From an uncultured Alistipes sp. (lineage in GTDB: Bacteria; Bacteroidota; Bacteroidia; Bacteroidales; Rikenellaceae): a stretch of 40,795 nucleotides of DNA. Location: assembly GCA_937899895.1 (NCBI GenBank), contig CALBQR010000021.1, positions 1 to 40,795 on the forward strand. The letters run 5' to 3'. The position numbers were made by a program, and so were the translations under genes. Positions 22,869 to 31,474 of this stretch are shown one piece after another (positions within the stretch are counted from its first letter, which is position 1; every line of letters begins with the position of its first letter). A model generated the notes under the pieces. It ran no database searches and was not told the origin of the DNA. It was given only the letters and a program-made list of their open reading frames with translations.

Positions 22869-24983
22869 ATGAAAGCATTAAAATATTTTGCATCGGCACT
22901 TGCCCTTGTTGCGCTCTTTACTTCGTGCGAGGAGCCTGACAACTACGTACAGGCCGAGCTCCCCGACACCATTGAGGCCTATTTCCCCGCGACTACGATG
23001 AACGTATCGATGGAGGAGTTGACCACCGGTTTTGATGTGGAGATTGCACGTGTAAATTATGACGAGGCTGCTACGGCTACCCTGAGCAGCAAGCGTCCCG
23101 ATGGTGTAAATGTACCGTCGACTGTATCGTTCAACGCAGGTCAGGAGAAGACCACCTTCACCGTTTCGGTCGATCAGGCTGCAATCGGCGCAGGTAAGAC
23201 CTTTGAGATTGAGATGAAGGTTGATGGCGAGTCGAACTCGCCCTACGCTAACCAGCGTTGTGTAGTAACTTTGACCACTTGGTCGCCCGTTCCTCCCGCA
23301 TCGTGGGAGCCCATTGAGACCCAGGCATTGTTCGTTGAGAACGAGAGCTTGTGCTCGGAGTGGTTCGGCGTTGAGAAGGGCTTCAGCTTCCCCGTATATG
23401 TTGAGAAGTTGCAGGGCTCGGAGGTTTATCGTATCGCTAACCTCTTCTCGACCTACACCAGCGAGGCAGGCGTAACCTACGCTCACCCCTTCTGGTACTA
23501 CTACTACGATGAGAGCTTCTTGGAGAATCCCGATGAGGTTCACTACACCTACATCGACTGCGAGGGCTACTATTGGGATGACGCTGACAAGGCAAGCTGG
23601 AAGAAGGGCTGGGCATTTATGCCTGTACAGAGCCAGAACTTCGGTTTGAATCCTTCCGCTTATGGTTACAACTATTGGGGTTCGTTCGGTTATACCTTCA
23701 ACGGTCAGACTCCTAACGATACCAATATGGGTAAGTACAACGAGGCTAACAAGTCGATCACCTTCGCTGCGGGTTCGCTCGTAAGAAGTATGTCGGCTTA
23801 CAACGGTGGTGGTTTCTACACTTCGCAGTCTAACTTCGTTCTGTTCTTGGATCAGAATATGGCAGGTACCGATTTCGAGCGTGATTGCGAGTTCTCGAAG
23901 TTGCAGGACGCTGTCTGGGAGTCGGAGATTATGGACTCGAAGTGGGGTGTAGCTCTCTATGAGGGTGTTCCCGCTGACGAGGAGAAGGCTGCCGAGTACG
24001 CAGAGAAGTTCGGTCAGGTTATCAAGGTTGAGAACGCATTTGTTGAGGGCTTCCCCGTATACTTCTGCGTTGACGCCGAGGGTAAGATCAGCGTTCCTGA
24101 GGATTACGCTTCGCAGGAGATGGGTCTGTCGATCGCTGGCTTCGACCTCTACTTCAACATCACTGGTGGCGAGTTTGCTAACAACAGCTACTCGATCGTT
24201 GGTGAGATGGTAGGTGTTGATCCCACCGGTGCAAAGGACGACGTTCTCTACGGCGAGTACACCGAGATGATCAATGCCGAGGTTATCAACGCTGCTGAGT
24301 CGATTGACGACTTCGTTGGTGAGTGGGTATTGACCGCAGAGACCAACGAGTATGACTCGGAGGGTGCTCCTACCGGCAACTACGTTGATATCGATATCCC
24401 CGTTGAGTTGGTTAAGGTTGATGACGAGACTATTAAGATGGTTGGCTTGACCTATGGCTCGTTCGGCGACTACGACGACTCGATCGTTTGGACTTACAAT
24501 GGTGGCTACTTGCAGATGACCGCACAGGATATGCCTGACTGGGCTAACCAGAACGGCGTTGAGTTCGACTGCATCGCTACTATCTGTACCCAGGGTGGTT
24601 CGCTCTACAACTTGAACGCTGCTGGTTTGATCTTCCTCGATGCAGGTATCACCGACGCTGGCGTTGTTAAGTTCTTCGACGATCCGGGTAACGCTTCGTA
24701 CGATATTGAGGTTAACGGCTTTGGTATCTATGGTATCTACAATGGTTCGTACTACGCTATGTCGGATATCCTCTACAACGGTTCGATGACCGCTGCTACC
24801 GAGGGTGCTGCACGTACCGAGTTCGTAACCAAGCCTCAGATGGCTCCCGTTATGGGTACCGTTGTAACCGAGCTCCGCAAGGCTGATCGTGAGTACGTTA
24901 TCAACGGCCAGAAGGCATCGAAGAAGGAGTACTCGAAGACTCCTACCTTCCGCCAGAATGGTAACTTGGTTGAGATGCGATAA
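22869..24983 (+). CDS. Surface lipoprotein in the SusE/F position
   Basis: Lipoprotein of 704 residues; lipobox LFTSC with Cys20 followed by the acidic EEPDNY, which fits a surface-export signal (lipidated Cys followed by acidic residues). Residues ~40-140 resemble a Calx-beta-like sandwich (VEIARVNYDEAATATLSSKR, SFNAGQEKTTFTVSVD, FEIEMKVDGES). The rest is rich in Tyr, Trp and Asp (for example YYYYDESF and EGYYWDDADKASW), and the C-terminal half has repeated beta domains with AESIDDFVGEWVLTAE. This is probably an accessory ligand-binding protein of the SusC/D complex. No hydrolase motif is visible, so enzymatic activity is not supported. Strong terminator at 25011. Confidence 0.75.
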   Translation: MKALKYFASALALVALFTSCEEPDNYVQAELPDTIEAYFPATTMNVSMEELTTGFDVEIARVNYDEAATATLSSKRPDGVNVPSTVSFNAGQEKTTFTVSVDQAAIGAGKTFEIEMKVDGESNSPYANQRCVVTLTTWSPVPPASWEPIETQALFVENESLCSEWFGVEKGFSFPVYVEKLQGSEVYRIANLFSTYTSEAGVTYAHPFWYYYYDESFLENPDEVHYTYIDCEGYYWDDADKASWKKGWAFMPVQSQNFGLNPSAYGYNYWGSFGYTFNGQTPNDTNMGKYNEANKSITFAAGSLVRSMSAYNGGGFYTSQSNFVLFLDQNMAGTDFERDCEFSKLQDAVWESEIMDSKWGVALYEGVPADEEKAAEYAEKFGQVIKVENAFVEGFPVYFCVDAEGKISVPEDYASQEMGLSIAGFDLYFNITGGEFANNSYSIVGEMVGVDPTGAKDDVLYGEYTEMINAEVINAAESIDDFVGEWVLTAETNEYDSEGAPTGNYVDIDIPVELVKVDDETIKMVGLTYGSFGDYDDSIVWTYNGGYLQMTAQDMPDWANQNGVEFDCIATICTQGGSLYNLNAAGLIFLDAGITDAGVVKFFDDPGNASYDIEVNGFGIYGIYNGSYYAMSDILYNGSMTAATEGAARTEFVTKPQMAPVMGTVVTELRKADREYVINGQKASKKEYSKTPTFRQNGNLVEMR

Positions 24984-25010
24984 TCGCTCTTAACAATCTA
25001 TAAGCAAAAG

Positions 25011-25038
25011 GCCCGAACCATTGCGGTTCGGGCTTTTT
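25011..25038 (+). terminator. Terminator of the SusC/D operon
   Basis: Nine-bp perfect stem gcccgaacc/ggttcgggc (25011-25019, 25025-25033) followed by TTTTTG. Confidence 0.9.
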
Positions 25039-25116
25039 GTTTTTCTCTCCATTTGGACACTCGCCGAAGGGCGGGTTTTGCGATTTAAGTTTTGAAAACA
25101 AAATCAGTGATAGCAA

Positions 25117-25221
25117 AGGATTAATTGTGAACCGACGCCAAGCCGAATGCGGAGGCGAGCTTGCTCGAACTCGGCTGAGGCGCGAAGGAGGAAAAGCCTG
25201 CGTAGCAGGATTAATTGTGAA
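25117..25221. repeat. Structured element flanked by a 15-bp direct repeat
   Basis: aggattaattgtgaa occurs at 25117-25131 and 25207-25221. The 75 bp between are G+C-rich and fold well: agccga (25140-25145) with tcggct (25173-25178), an inner cgagcttgctcg hairpin, and cctgcgtagcagg near the right side. It may be a REP- or MITE-like element; no coding potential. Confidence 0.5.
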
Positions 25222-25223
25222 TT

Positions 25224-25259
25224 AAAAAAGGCTGCTCCCGTTCGGGGAACAGCCTTTTT
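25224..25259. terminator. Terminator of tpiA (bidirectional)
   Basis: aaaaaggctg (25225-25234) pairs with cagccttttt (25250-25259), with an upper tccc/ggga stem after one mismatch. On the minus strand it ends in a T run 20 bp after the tpiA stop. Confidence 0.85.
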
Positions 25260-25278
25260 CGATTTGAGAGACAGTTGA

Positions 25279-26031
25279 TTAGAAGCCCTTGCCGATAGCG
25301 AGGAAGTCCTCTGCTTTCAGCGCAGCACCACCGATCAGACCACCATCAACGTCCTCCTTTGCGAAGATCTCGGCAGCGTTTGAAGGCTTGCACGAACCGC
25401 CATAGAGGATCGGGGTGTTAGCGGCAGCCTCACCGAACTTCTCGGCCAGCACCTGACGGATGTATGCGTGAATCTCCTGTGCCTGCTCTGCGGTTGCGGT
25501 CTTACCCGTACCGATAGCCCAAACGGGCTCATAAGCGATAACGAGCTTTGCAAACTGCTCCTCGGTCAGGTTGAAAACAACCTCCTCGATCTGTGCCTTG
25601 CAAACTGCGAAGTGGTTGCCGGCCTCGCGCTCGTCGAGGTTCTCACCAACGCAGTAGATGGGGGTCAAGCCGTTAGCGTAAGCCTGCGCCATCTTCTTGT
25701 TCAGGGTCTCCGAGGTCTCACCGTAGTACTGACGACGCTCCGAGTGGCCCAAAATTACGTACTCGCAACCCAGCGATGCGATCATTGCTGCCGAAACCTC
25801 ACCGGTGTAAGCACCCTTTGCCTCGGTGGCGCAGTCCTGTGCACCAACAGCGATACCGGTGCCACGAACAACCTTCAAAACCTCGCTCAAATGGGTGAAC
25901 GGGGGGCAAACGATGAAGTTCACGCAGTCGCAAACCTCGCCCTTACCAGCAACAACATTCTTTGCCAGCTCAACGCCTTCAACCGGAGTGGTGTTCATCT
26001 TCCAGTTACCAGCTACAATCTTCTTTCTCAT
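25279..26031 (-). CDS. tpiA: Triosephosphate isomerase
   Basis: Glycolytic TIM-barrel enzyme interconverting dihydroxyacetone phosphate and glyceraldehyde 3-phosphate. The 250-residue protein has the family start KKIVAGNWKMN with Lys11, catalytic His96 in ILGHSERR, catalytic Glu168 in AYEPVWAIGTGKTAT, and the phosphate-binding YGGS and GLIGGAAL segments near the end. Length and motif spacing are normal. It follows lysS on the same strand after 83 bp containing a heptamer repeat, and may be read from the lysS promoter. Confidence 0.98.
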   Translation of the reverse strand: MRKKIVAGNWKMNTTPVEGVELAKNVVAGKGEVCDCVNFIVCPPFTHLSEVLKVVRGTGIAVGAQDCATEAKGAYTGEVSAAMIASLGCEYVILGHSERRQYYGETSETLNKKMAQAYANGLTPIYCVGENLDEREAGNHFAVCKAQIEEVVFNLTEEQFAKLVIAYEPVWAIGTGKTATAEQAQEIHAYIRQVLAEKFGEAAANTPILYGGSCKPSNAAEIFAKEDVDGGLIGGAALKAEDFLAIGKGF

Positions 26032-26080
26032 AGTATTATTCCTATTTTTAATTGGTTAAATATTAATTCTATTTCTTAAT

Positions 26081-26108
26081 CTTGAATCTTGAATTTTGAA
26101 TCTTGAAT
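26081..26108. repeat. Heptanucleotide tandem repeat (yTTGAAT x4)
   Basis: Four consecutive 7-bp units: cttgaat, cttgaat, tttgaat, cttgaat. It lies 6 bp past the lysS stop (minus strand) in the lysS-tpiA gap. Confidence 0.8.
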
Positions 26109-26114
26109 TCAAAA

Positions 26115-27842
26115 TTACGCCTGTGCCTCGATCCACGCCTTCATCTCGGCAGTTGCAAGACCCAACTTGTTCTTCTTGTTGAAGCCGCAGAGGTCGTTGA
26201 AGAGCTTCATACCGCCCGACTGCGCAGTGCCGCGCAGTGCCTCGACGGTGATGTAACCCATCTTCTGCACCACAGCAACCCACTCGGCAGGTACGCCAGC
26301 CTCGACATACTTCGCATCGTCGTCGCGCTGCACCTTCTTTTCGGGGCGCATCGTGGGGAAGAAGAGAACATCCTGAATCGAGGGCTGGTTGGTCATAAAC
26401 ATCGTCAGACGGTCGATGCCGATACCCATACCAGAGCACGAGGGCATACCATACTCCAACGCGCGAACGAAGTCCATATCAATAAACATCGCCTCGTCGT
26501 CGCCACGCTCGCTTAACTGCATCTGCTCCTGGAAACGCTCGTACTGATCGATCGGATCGTTCAGCTCCGAGTATGCGTTACACAACTCCTTGCCATTTAC
26601 AAACAACTCGAAACGCTCCGTAAGATCCTGATTCTCACGGTGTCGCTTACACAGAGGCGACATCTCGATCGGGTAGTCGCAGATGAACGTGGGCTGGATC
26701 AGATCCTCCTCGCAATACTGACCGAAGATAGCGTCGATCAGTTTGCCTTTACCCATCGTGTCGTCCACCTCGACATTCAGACGCTTGCACGCCTCGCGCA
26801 GCTGTTCCTCCGACTGACCCGTAATGTCGTAACCGGTCTTCTCCTTGATAGCGTCGGTCATCGTCAGACGACGGAAGGGGGCCTTGAACGAGATCTGCTT
26901 GTCGCCGATCATCAGCTCGGTGGTACCGTTCGTAGCCATTGCCACGCGCTCCAACATCTGCTCGGTGAATGACATCATCCACTTGTAGTCCTTGTAAGCG
27001 ACGTAGATCTCCATACAGGTAAATTCGGGGTTGTGAGTGCGGTCCATACCCTCGTTACGGAAGTTCTTACCGAACTCATAAACACCTGCAAAACCGCCCA
27101 CGATCAGACGCTTCAAATAGAGCTCCGTTGCTATTCGCATATAGAAATCGGTGTCCAGCGCGTTGTGGTGCGTGATGAACGGACGTGCCGCAGCACCACC
27201 CGGAATCGGTTGAAGGATAGGAGTTTCGACCTCCAAGCAGCCGTGCTCGTTGAAGAACTCACGCATCGTCTGCATAATCTTCGCACGCTTAACGAATACC
27301 TCGCGCACGTGGGGATTGACCGCCAGATCGAGGTAACGCTGACGATAGCGAACTTCGGGGTCGGTCAGTGCGTCATAGACTTGACCGTCCTTCTCCTTAA
27401 CGATAGGCAGCGGGCGGATCGACTTGCTCAAAATGGTGAATTTACGGCAGTGAACCGACAGCTCGCCCGTCTTGGTAATGAACGCAAAACCCTCAATACC
27501 AACGAAATCGCCGATGTCGAGCAGCTTTTTGAATACGGTGTTGTAGAGTGTTGTATCCTCGCCCTCGCACACATCGTCGCGGCGGATATAGATCTGGATT
27601 CGGCCCGTGTGGTCCTGAATCTCGAAGAACGACGCGCTACCCATAATTCGGCGGCTCATAATACGGCCTGCAACGCGAATGTCCTGATAATTATTCTTTT
27701 CGGGGTCGAAATTCTGCTGAATTTCAGCGGCGGTTGCCGTTACATCGAACATCTCTGCGGGGTAGGGATCAATGCCCAACGCGCGCAACTGTGCGAGCGA
27801 GTTACGTCGCAACTGTTCCTGTTCGCTAAGTTCAAATGCCAT
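26115..27842 (-). CDS. lysS: Lysyl-tRNA synthetase, class II
   Basis: Charges tRNA-Lys. The 575-residue protein has an N-terminal OB-fold (~55-150, VAGRIMSRRIMGSASFFEIQ and HTGRIQIYI) and a class II catalytic core: motif 1 near VETPILQPIPGGAAARPF, motif 2 with FRNEGMDRTHNPEFTCMEIY, and motif 3 GMGIGIDRLTMFMT. It extends ~70 residues past motif 3, to end in a helical segment (ALRGTAQSGGMKLFNDLCGF), longer than E. coli LysS (505), as often in Bacteroidetes. A -7 element (27879-27886, minus) precedes it. Confidence 0.98.
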   Translation of the reverse strand: MAFELSEQEQLRRNSLAQLRALGIDPYPAEMFDVTATAAEIQQNFDPEKNNYQDIRVAGRIMSRRIMGSASFFEIQDHTGRIQIYIRRDDVCEGEDTTLYNTVFKKLLDIGDFVGIEGFAFITKTGELSVHCRKFTILSKSIRPLPIVKEKDGQVYDALTDPEVRYRQRYLDLAVNPHVREVFVKRAKIMQTMREFFNEHGCLEVETPILQPIPGGAAARPFITHHNALDTDFYMRIATELYLKRLIVGGFAGVYEFGKNFRNEGMDRTHNPEFTCMEIYVAYKDYKWMMSFTEQMLERVAMATNGTTELMIGDKQISFKAPFRRLTMTDAIKEKTGYDITGQSEEQLREACKRLNVEVDDTMGKGKLIDAIFGQYCEEDLIQPTFICDYPIEMSPLCKRHRENQDLTERFELFVNGKELCNAYSELNDPIDQYERFQEQMQLSERGDDEAMFIDMDFVRALEYGMPSCSGMGIGIDRLTMFMTNQPSIQDVLFFPTMRPEKKVQRDDDAKYVEAGVPAEWVAVVQKMGYITVEALRGTAQSGGMKLFNDLCGFNKKNKLGLATAEMKAWIEAQA

Positions 27843-27878
27843 AGTGTATATCTTGTTTTATAGTTATTTCTCAAACTG

Positions 27879-27886
27879 CAAAGATA
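27879..27886 (-). promoter_or_regulatory. -7 element for lysS (minus)
   Basis: TATCTTTG on the minus strand, giving a leader of about 30 nt. The -33 at the expected place is poor. Confidence 0.55.
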
Positions 27887-27946
27887 CGAACAATCCTCCG
27901 AAATACGAACATTTCGGGTGCATTTATATAAATATAGGTATCGTTT

Positions 27947-28582
27947 TTACTTTTGAGGCACTTTATAAAGGCCGCAACGACGCGCCAAAAAGACCCCAGC
28001 CACGCCGATCAGCAGACCGAGAACAACTCCCGCCAAGACCTGCGAGGGGAAGTGTGCGCCGAGATAAATGCGTGAATAGCAGACCATTGCCACCCACGCG
28101 AAGGCGACGATTGTAAACCAGCGACGTCGAACGAACGATGCCGCGATGGTCGCAGCCGCGGCAGTACCTGCGGTGTGCCATAGCCGTTCGTGAATGAACG
28201 AGTGGGCGAGGTAGGCGATAGCGGTTGTGGTTGAGGCGTGAGCCGAAACCGTGCCATAAAGCCCTTTATTGATGAAGGGTACGCCATCGCGCAGGGGGAA
28301 ATACATATATGGAATTACATCCTCGTCGTGGTTGGGGCGCAACATCTGCAAACCGTTCTTAAACAGATTGCAAATTTGGTCGGCAGCTCCCACCGCAGCT
28401 GCGATCAGCAGAACTGCGAAAAGCGTTGTGCGCCAACCATATCGACGCCAGATCAAGAAGATGATCAGCAGGTACAACGGCAACCACGTCAATCGACCGG
28501 AGATGATAAACATCGCCTGATCAATTGCCGAACCTCCGTCGAAATTGAGAGCCAGAAATACTGCTTGATCGAGCTGTTCCAT
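27947..28582 (-). CDS. PAP2-family membrane phosphatase
   Basis: Integral membrane phosphatase of 211 residues, probably acting on undecaprenyl or phosphatidyl phosphates at the outer face of the inner membrane. About five to six hydrophobic helices are visible. The three PAP2 motifs can be traced: KNGLQMLRP (motif 1, K-x6-RP, ~75-83), YGTVSAHAS (motif 2, ~109-117) and SRIYLGAHFPSQVLAG (motif 3, ~170-185). In motif 3 the usual Asp after the histidine (HxxxD) is Gln here, which may weaken the His charge relay. It follows a metallopeptidase gene by 26 bp in the same direction. Confidence 0.88.
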   Translation of the reverse strand: MEQLDQAVFLALNFDGGSAIDQAMFIISGRLTWLPLYLLIIFLIWRRYGWRTTLFAVLLIAAAVGAADQICNLFKNGLQMLRPNHDEDVIPYMYFPLRDGVPFINKGLYGTVSAHASTTTAIAYLAHSFIHERLWHTAGTAAAATIAASFVRRRWFTIVAFAWVAMVCYSRIYLGAHFPSQVLAGVVLGLLIGVAGVFLARRCGLYKVPQK

Positions 28583-28608
28583 CGTCTATTTCTGCAAATT
28601 GTTGTCGT

Positions 28609-29310
28609 CTATTCCTGCTGCGAGCTACTGCGAGCGAAACCGAGATAGTAGAGTAGTGTCGCAATTGCACTCAATGCCGCCACCAGATAGGTGCGAGCCG
28701 CCCAACGTAGCGAGATCGTTGCACCCTCCATTTGCGAAGAGTCGAGTGTGCGTGTCGAACGCAACCAATCGAGCGCGCGGGCCGAGGCGTTGTATTCAAC
28801 GGGCAGGGTAATGATCGAGAAGAGTGCCGATGCGGCAATCATCAAAATACCGATCCAGAAGAGTGCGGGGAAGATGTTGATTGTCAAAATACCGATGATA
28901 ATCACCCACGTCGAGAAGCGCGAGGTGATCGAGATCAGCGGTACCAATTTCGAACGCATTTCGAGCCAAGCGTAACCGCGGGCGTGCTGCACAGCGTGTC
29001 CGCACTCGTGGCTGGCAACGGCTGCAGCAGCAATCGAGGGCGAGTTATAGACTGATTCACTTAAATTTACGGTCTTGTTGGCGGGATTGTAATGGTCGGT
29101 CAGGTGTCCCGGTGTCGAGATTACTTGCACGTCATAGATACCGTTGTCGCGCAACATTTTCTCGGCCACATCGCGACCTGTCATACCATTCGAGGTACGT
29201 ACGCGCGAATATTTCGCAAAGACCGACTGCAAGCGGCCCTGCACCAACATTCCGATAATGCCGATGATGATAATCAGCATCCATTCAAAATTAATTCCGC
29301 TTATTGGCAT
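28609..29310 (-). CDS. Neutral zinc metallopeptidase (YugP/PF04298-like)
   Basis: Membrane-bound protease of 233 residues. An N-terminal helix (~10-24) anchors it; the HExxH zinc motif is at 101-105 (HECGH), preceded by LTDHYNPANKTVNLSESVY, which is characteristic of the family. Two more hydrophobic segments (~130-170) are followed by ITLPVEYNASARALDWL, whose Glu is the probable third zinc ligand, and a final helix. Related proteins are linked to membrane-protein quality control, but the substrate is not known. It is the upstream gene of a pair with the PAP2 phosphatase. Confidence 0.9.
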   Translation of the reverse strand: MPISGINFEWMLIIIIGIIGMLVQGRLQSVFAKYSRVRTSNGMTGRDVAEKMLRDNGIYDVQVISTPGHLTDHYNPANKTVNLSESVYNSPSIAAAAVASHECGHAVQHARGYAWLEMRSKLVPLISITSRFSTWVIIIGILTINIFPALFWIGILMIAASALFSIITLPVEYNASARALDWLRSTRTLDSSQMEGATISLRWAARTYLVAALSAIATLLYYLGFARSSSQQE

Positions 29311-29343
29311 AATTTTCTACGTTTTTTGTTTCTAAAATCGTTG

Positions 29344-29351
29344 CAAATGTA
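29344..29351 (-). promoter_or_regulatory. -7 element for the metallopeptidase gene (minus)
   Basis: TACATTTG on the minus strand, about 34 bp before the ATG at 29310. No good -33 is seen. Confidence 0.4.
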
Positions 29352-29405
29352 ACGATTCCGGCCAAAATTTATTGTGTCTTTCGACCTTTTGACCAGCCGA
29401 GCGCG

Positions 29406-30161
29406 CTATTTACGCACCGTCAAGTATGCATTTGCCTGCTGTTGCGGAGTGATCAGAACGTCGTCGATATTGACGTGGGCGGGCTGGCTGACGATCCAAC
29501 CGATCACCTCGGCTATATCGCTGCCTGTCAGCGGAGTAACGCCCTTATATACACCCTTCGCACGCTCCTCGTCGCCGTGGAAACGCACCACCGAGAACTC
29601 CGTCTCGACCATACCTGGGCGCACCTCGCTCACCTTGATTCCGTGTGCGACCAGATCCGAACGCATCGACTGCGAAATGGCGTGTACAGCGTGCTTCGAG
29701 GCGCAATATACCGCACCATTTTCGTAGGGCTGCGTACCTGCAATCGAGCCGAGATTAACGATGTGGCCGCGTTGCTGCTCGATCATACGGCGCGAAATGA
29801 TGCGCGTAACATAGAGCAGACCCTTGATATTGGTGTCGATCATCGCGTTCCAATCTTCGGTCGAACCTGCATCGATATGCTCCAAACCTGCTGCCAAACC
29901 TGCGTTATTGACCAAAACGTCAATCGCTCGGTCGGCGGGAATCTGTGCCAAATACTCTTCGCAAGCCTTCTCGTCGCGCACATCGAAGATGAGTGTCTGA
30001 ACCTCCACGCCCGACATCGAGCGAATCTCTTCGGCGAGCTTTGCAAGGCGGTCGCCACGACGTGCAGTGAGCACAAGATCATAACCTAACGAGGCCAATT
30101 TTCGTGCGGTGGCCTCACCGATACCCGACGACGCGCCGGTAATGAGTGCAAGTTTTGCCAT
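29406..30161 (-). CDS. Short-chain dehydrogenase/reductase (YdfG-like)
   Basis: NAD(P)-dependent oxidoreductase of 251 residues. The Rossmann motif is TGASSGIG (8-15), NNAG is at 85-88, and the catalytic Ser139, Tyr152 and Lys156 are in order; the C-terminal PGMVETEFSVVRFHGDE segment is typical of YdfG-like 3-hydroxy acid/serine dehydrogenases. TARR at 32-35 after the second strand suggests NADP preference. A longer frame from 30182 starts inside the -7 element (30180-30187, minus), so the ATG at 30161 is chosen. It is transcribed away from the permease operon. Confidence 0.92.
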   Translation of the reverse strand: MAKLALITGASSGIGEATARKLASLGYDLVLTARRGDRLAKLAEEIRSMSGVEVQTLIFDVRDEKACEEYLAQIPADRAIDVLVNNAGLAAGLEHIDAGSTEDWNAMIDTNIKGLLYVTRIISRRMIEQQRGHIVNLGSIAGTQPYENGAVYCASKHAVHAISQSMRSDLVAHGIKVSEVRPGMVETEFSVVRFHGDEERAKGVYKGVTPLTGSDIAEVIGWIVSQPAHVNIDDVLITPQQQANAYLTVRK

Positions 30162-30179
30162 AAAATCTTTGGTTTTGGA

Positions 30180-30187
30180 CAAAAATA
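30180..30187 (-). promoter_or_regulatory. -7 element for the SDR gene (minus)
   Basis: TATTTTTG on the minus strand; predicted start of transcription near 30174, 13 nt before the ATG at 30161. It lies back to back with a TTACTTTG (30201-30208, plus) serving the permease operon. Confidence 0.55.
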
Positions 30188-30226
30188 TAAAATTTTTACC
30201 TTACTTTGCATAAAATTAACGAAATT

Positions 30227-31471
30227 TTGAACCTCGAACTATTCATAGCACGCCGCCTTGCCTTGTCGCCCGACGAGAACAGCCGCAATGTTATGGTGCG
30301 AATCGCTACGGCGACCGTTGCCATTGGCATTGCGGTTATGATCGTGGCGTTGGCCGTGATCGCAGGTTTCAAACGCGAAATCACCGATAAGATAATCGGC
30401 TTTGGTGCTCACGTTCAGGTGGTTAATCTCGATGCTAACTCCTCATTCGAGCGCGATCCGATTGAGCGTGCGCCATCGTTCGAGCAGCGTGTGAAGGGGC
30501 TCGATGCAACCCGCTCGATTGCGCCTTTTGCCGTTAAGGGTGGTATTATCCGCACCTCGGAGGCTATGCAGGGCGTTATGCTGAAAGGCGTTGCAGAGGG
30601 TTACGACTCGACATTTTTTGCTGCAAATATGGTGCGCGGATCGTTGCCGCGTGTCGGGGGCGAGGAGCGACATAAAGATCTGCTGATCTCGGCGTCGATC
30701 GCGTCGATGTTGCGCCTTGATACCGCTTCGCGTGTGGAGATGCTCTTTGTGCAGGAGGATGGTCGTCCGCGCCGCGACCGCTTTAAGGTGTGCGGAGTCT
30801 ATTCGACCGGAATGGGGGAGATGGATGATATGATCGTAGTAACCGAACTACGTAATGTTCAGCGACTTAACAATTGGAGTGAGGAGCAGATTACGGGCTA
30901 CGAGATCAACACCCGCGACTTCTCCCGTCTGTCGGAATTTTCGACCGAGGTCGATCGCATAGCTGCCGAGGTGAGCCTCGCCGAGGGGCGCAATCTGATG
31001 GCGGAGGATATCGAGCGTCGCTATCCGACGATCTTCGATTGGTTGCGCGCACATAATGTTAATGCTCTGGTAATCATAGTGATAATGATCGCTGTCGCGC
31101 TAATGAATATGATCTCGGCGATGCTGATCATACTGCTCGAACGTACGCGAATGATCGGTCTGCTGAAAGCGATGGGTATGCGTAATGGCGCGATACAGCG
31201 AATATTCCTCTACCGTTCGTTCTATATTGTCGGTCGCGGTGCGCTGTGGGGCAATGTTATCGGTCTGGCTATCTGCGCATTGCAGCGTTGGGGACATATC
31301 ATTAAGCTCGATCCGTCGGGATATATGCTCTCGGAGGTGCCCATCTGTGTCGAATGGTGGTGGCTCGTTGCGCTGAACGTGGGTACGGTGGCTGTGATTG
31401 TAGTGCTGATGGTTATTCCGACAATGATTATTTCGTTTATAAAACCCGATACCACAATACGTTATCAATAA
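30227..31471 (+). CDS. ABC transporter permease, LolC/LolE-FtsX type
   Basis: Inner-membrane permease of 414 residues. MNLELFIARRLAL is followed by a transmembrane helix (~22-47), a periplasmic MacB/LolC-type domain (~55-255) and three C-terminal helices forming the FtsX domain (~263-292, ~310-340 and ~370-400) with the LLERTRMIGLLKAMGMRNGAI coupling segment. This is the lipoprotein-release type. The start is taken as the TTG at 30227: the upstream TTG at 30206 lies in the -7 element, and the next ATG (30290s) would remove the conserved N-terminus. No ATPase gene is adjacent, so the partner must be elsewhere. Confidence 0.85.
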   Translation: MNLELFIARRLALSPDENSRNVMVRIATATVAIGIAVMIVALAVIAGFKREITDKIIGFGAHVQVVNLDANSSFERDPIERAPSFEQRVKGLDATRSIAPFAVKGGIIRTSEAMQGVMLKGVAEGYDSTFFAANMVRGSLPRVGGEERHKDLLISASIASMLRLDTASRVEMLFVQEDGRPRRDRFKVCGVYSTGMGEMDDMIVVTELRNVQRLNNWSEEQITGYEINTRDFSRLSEFSTEVDRIAAEVSLAEGRNLMAEDIERRYPTIFDWLRAHNVNALVIIVIMIAVALMNMISAMLIILLERTRMIGLLKAMGMRNGAIQRIFLYRSFYIVGRGALWGNVIGLAICALQRWGHIIKLDPSGYMLSEVPICVEWWWLVALNVGTVAVIVVLMVIPTMIISFIKPDTTIRYQ

Positions 31472-31474
31472 ATT

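Noticed and set aside
30206..30226. TTG at 30206 as the permease start
   Set aside because: It lies inside the probable -7 element (TTACTTTG at 30201-30208), and the family N-terminus begins at the TTG of 30227.
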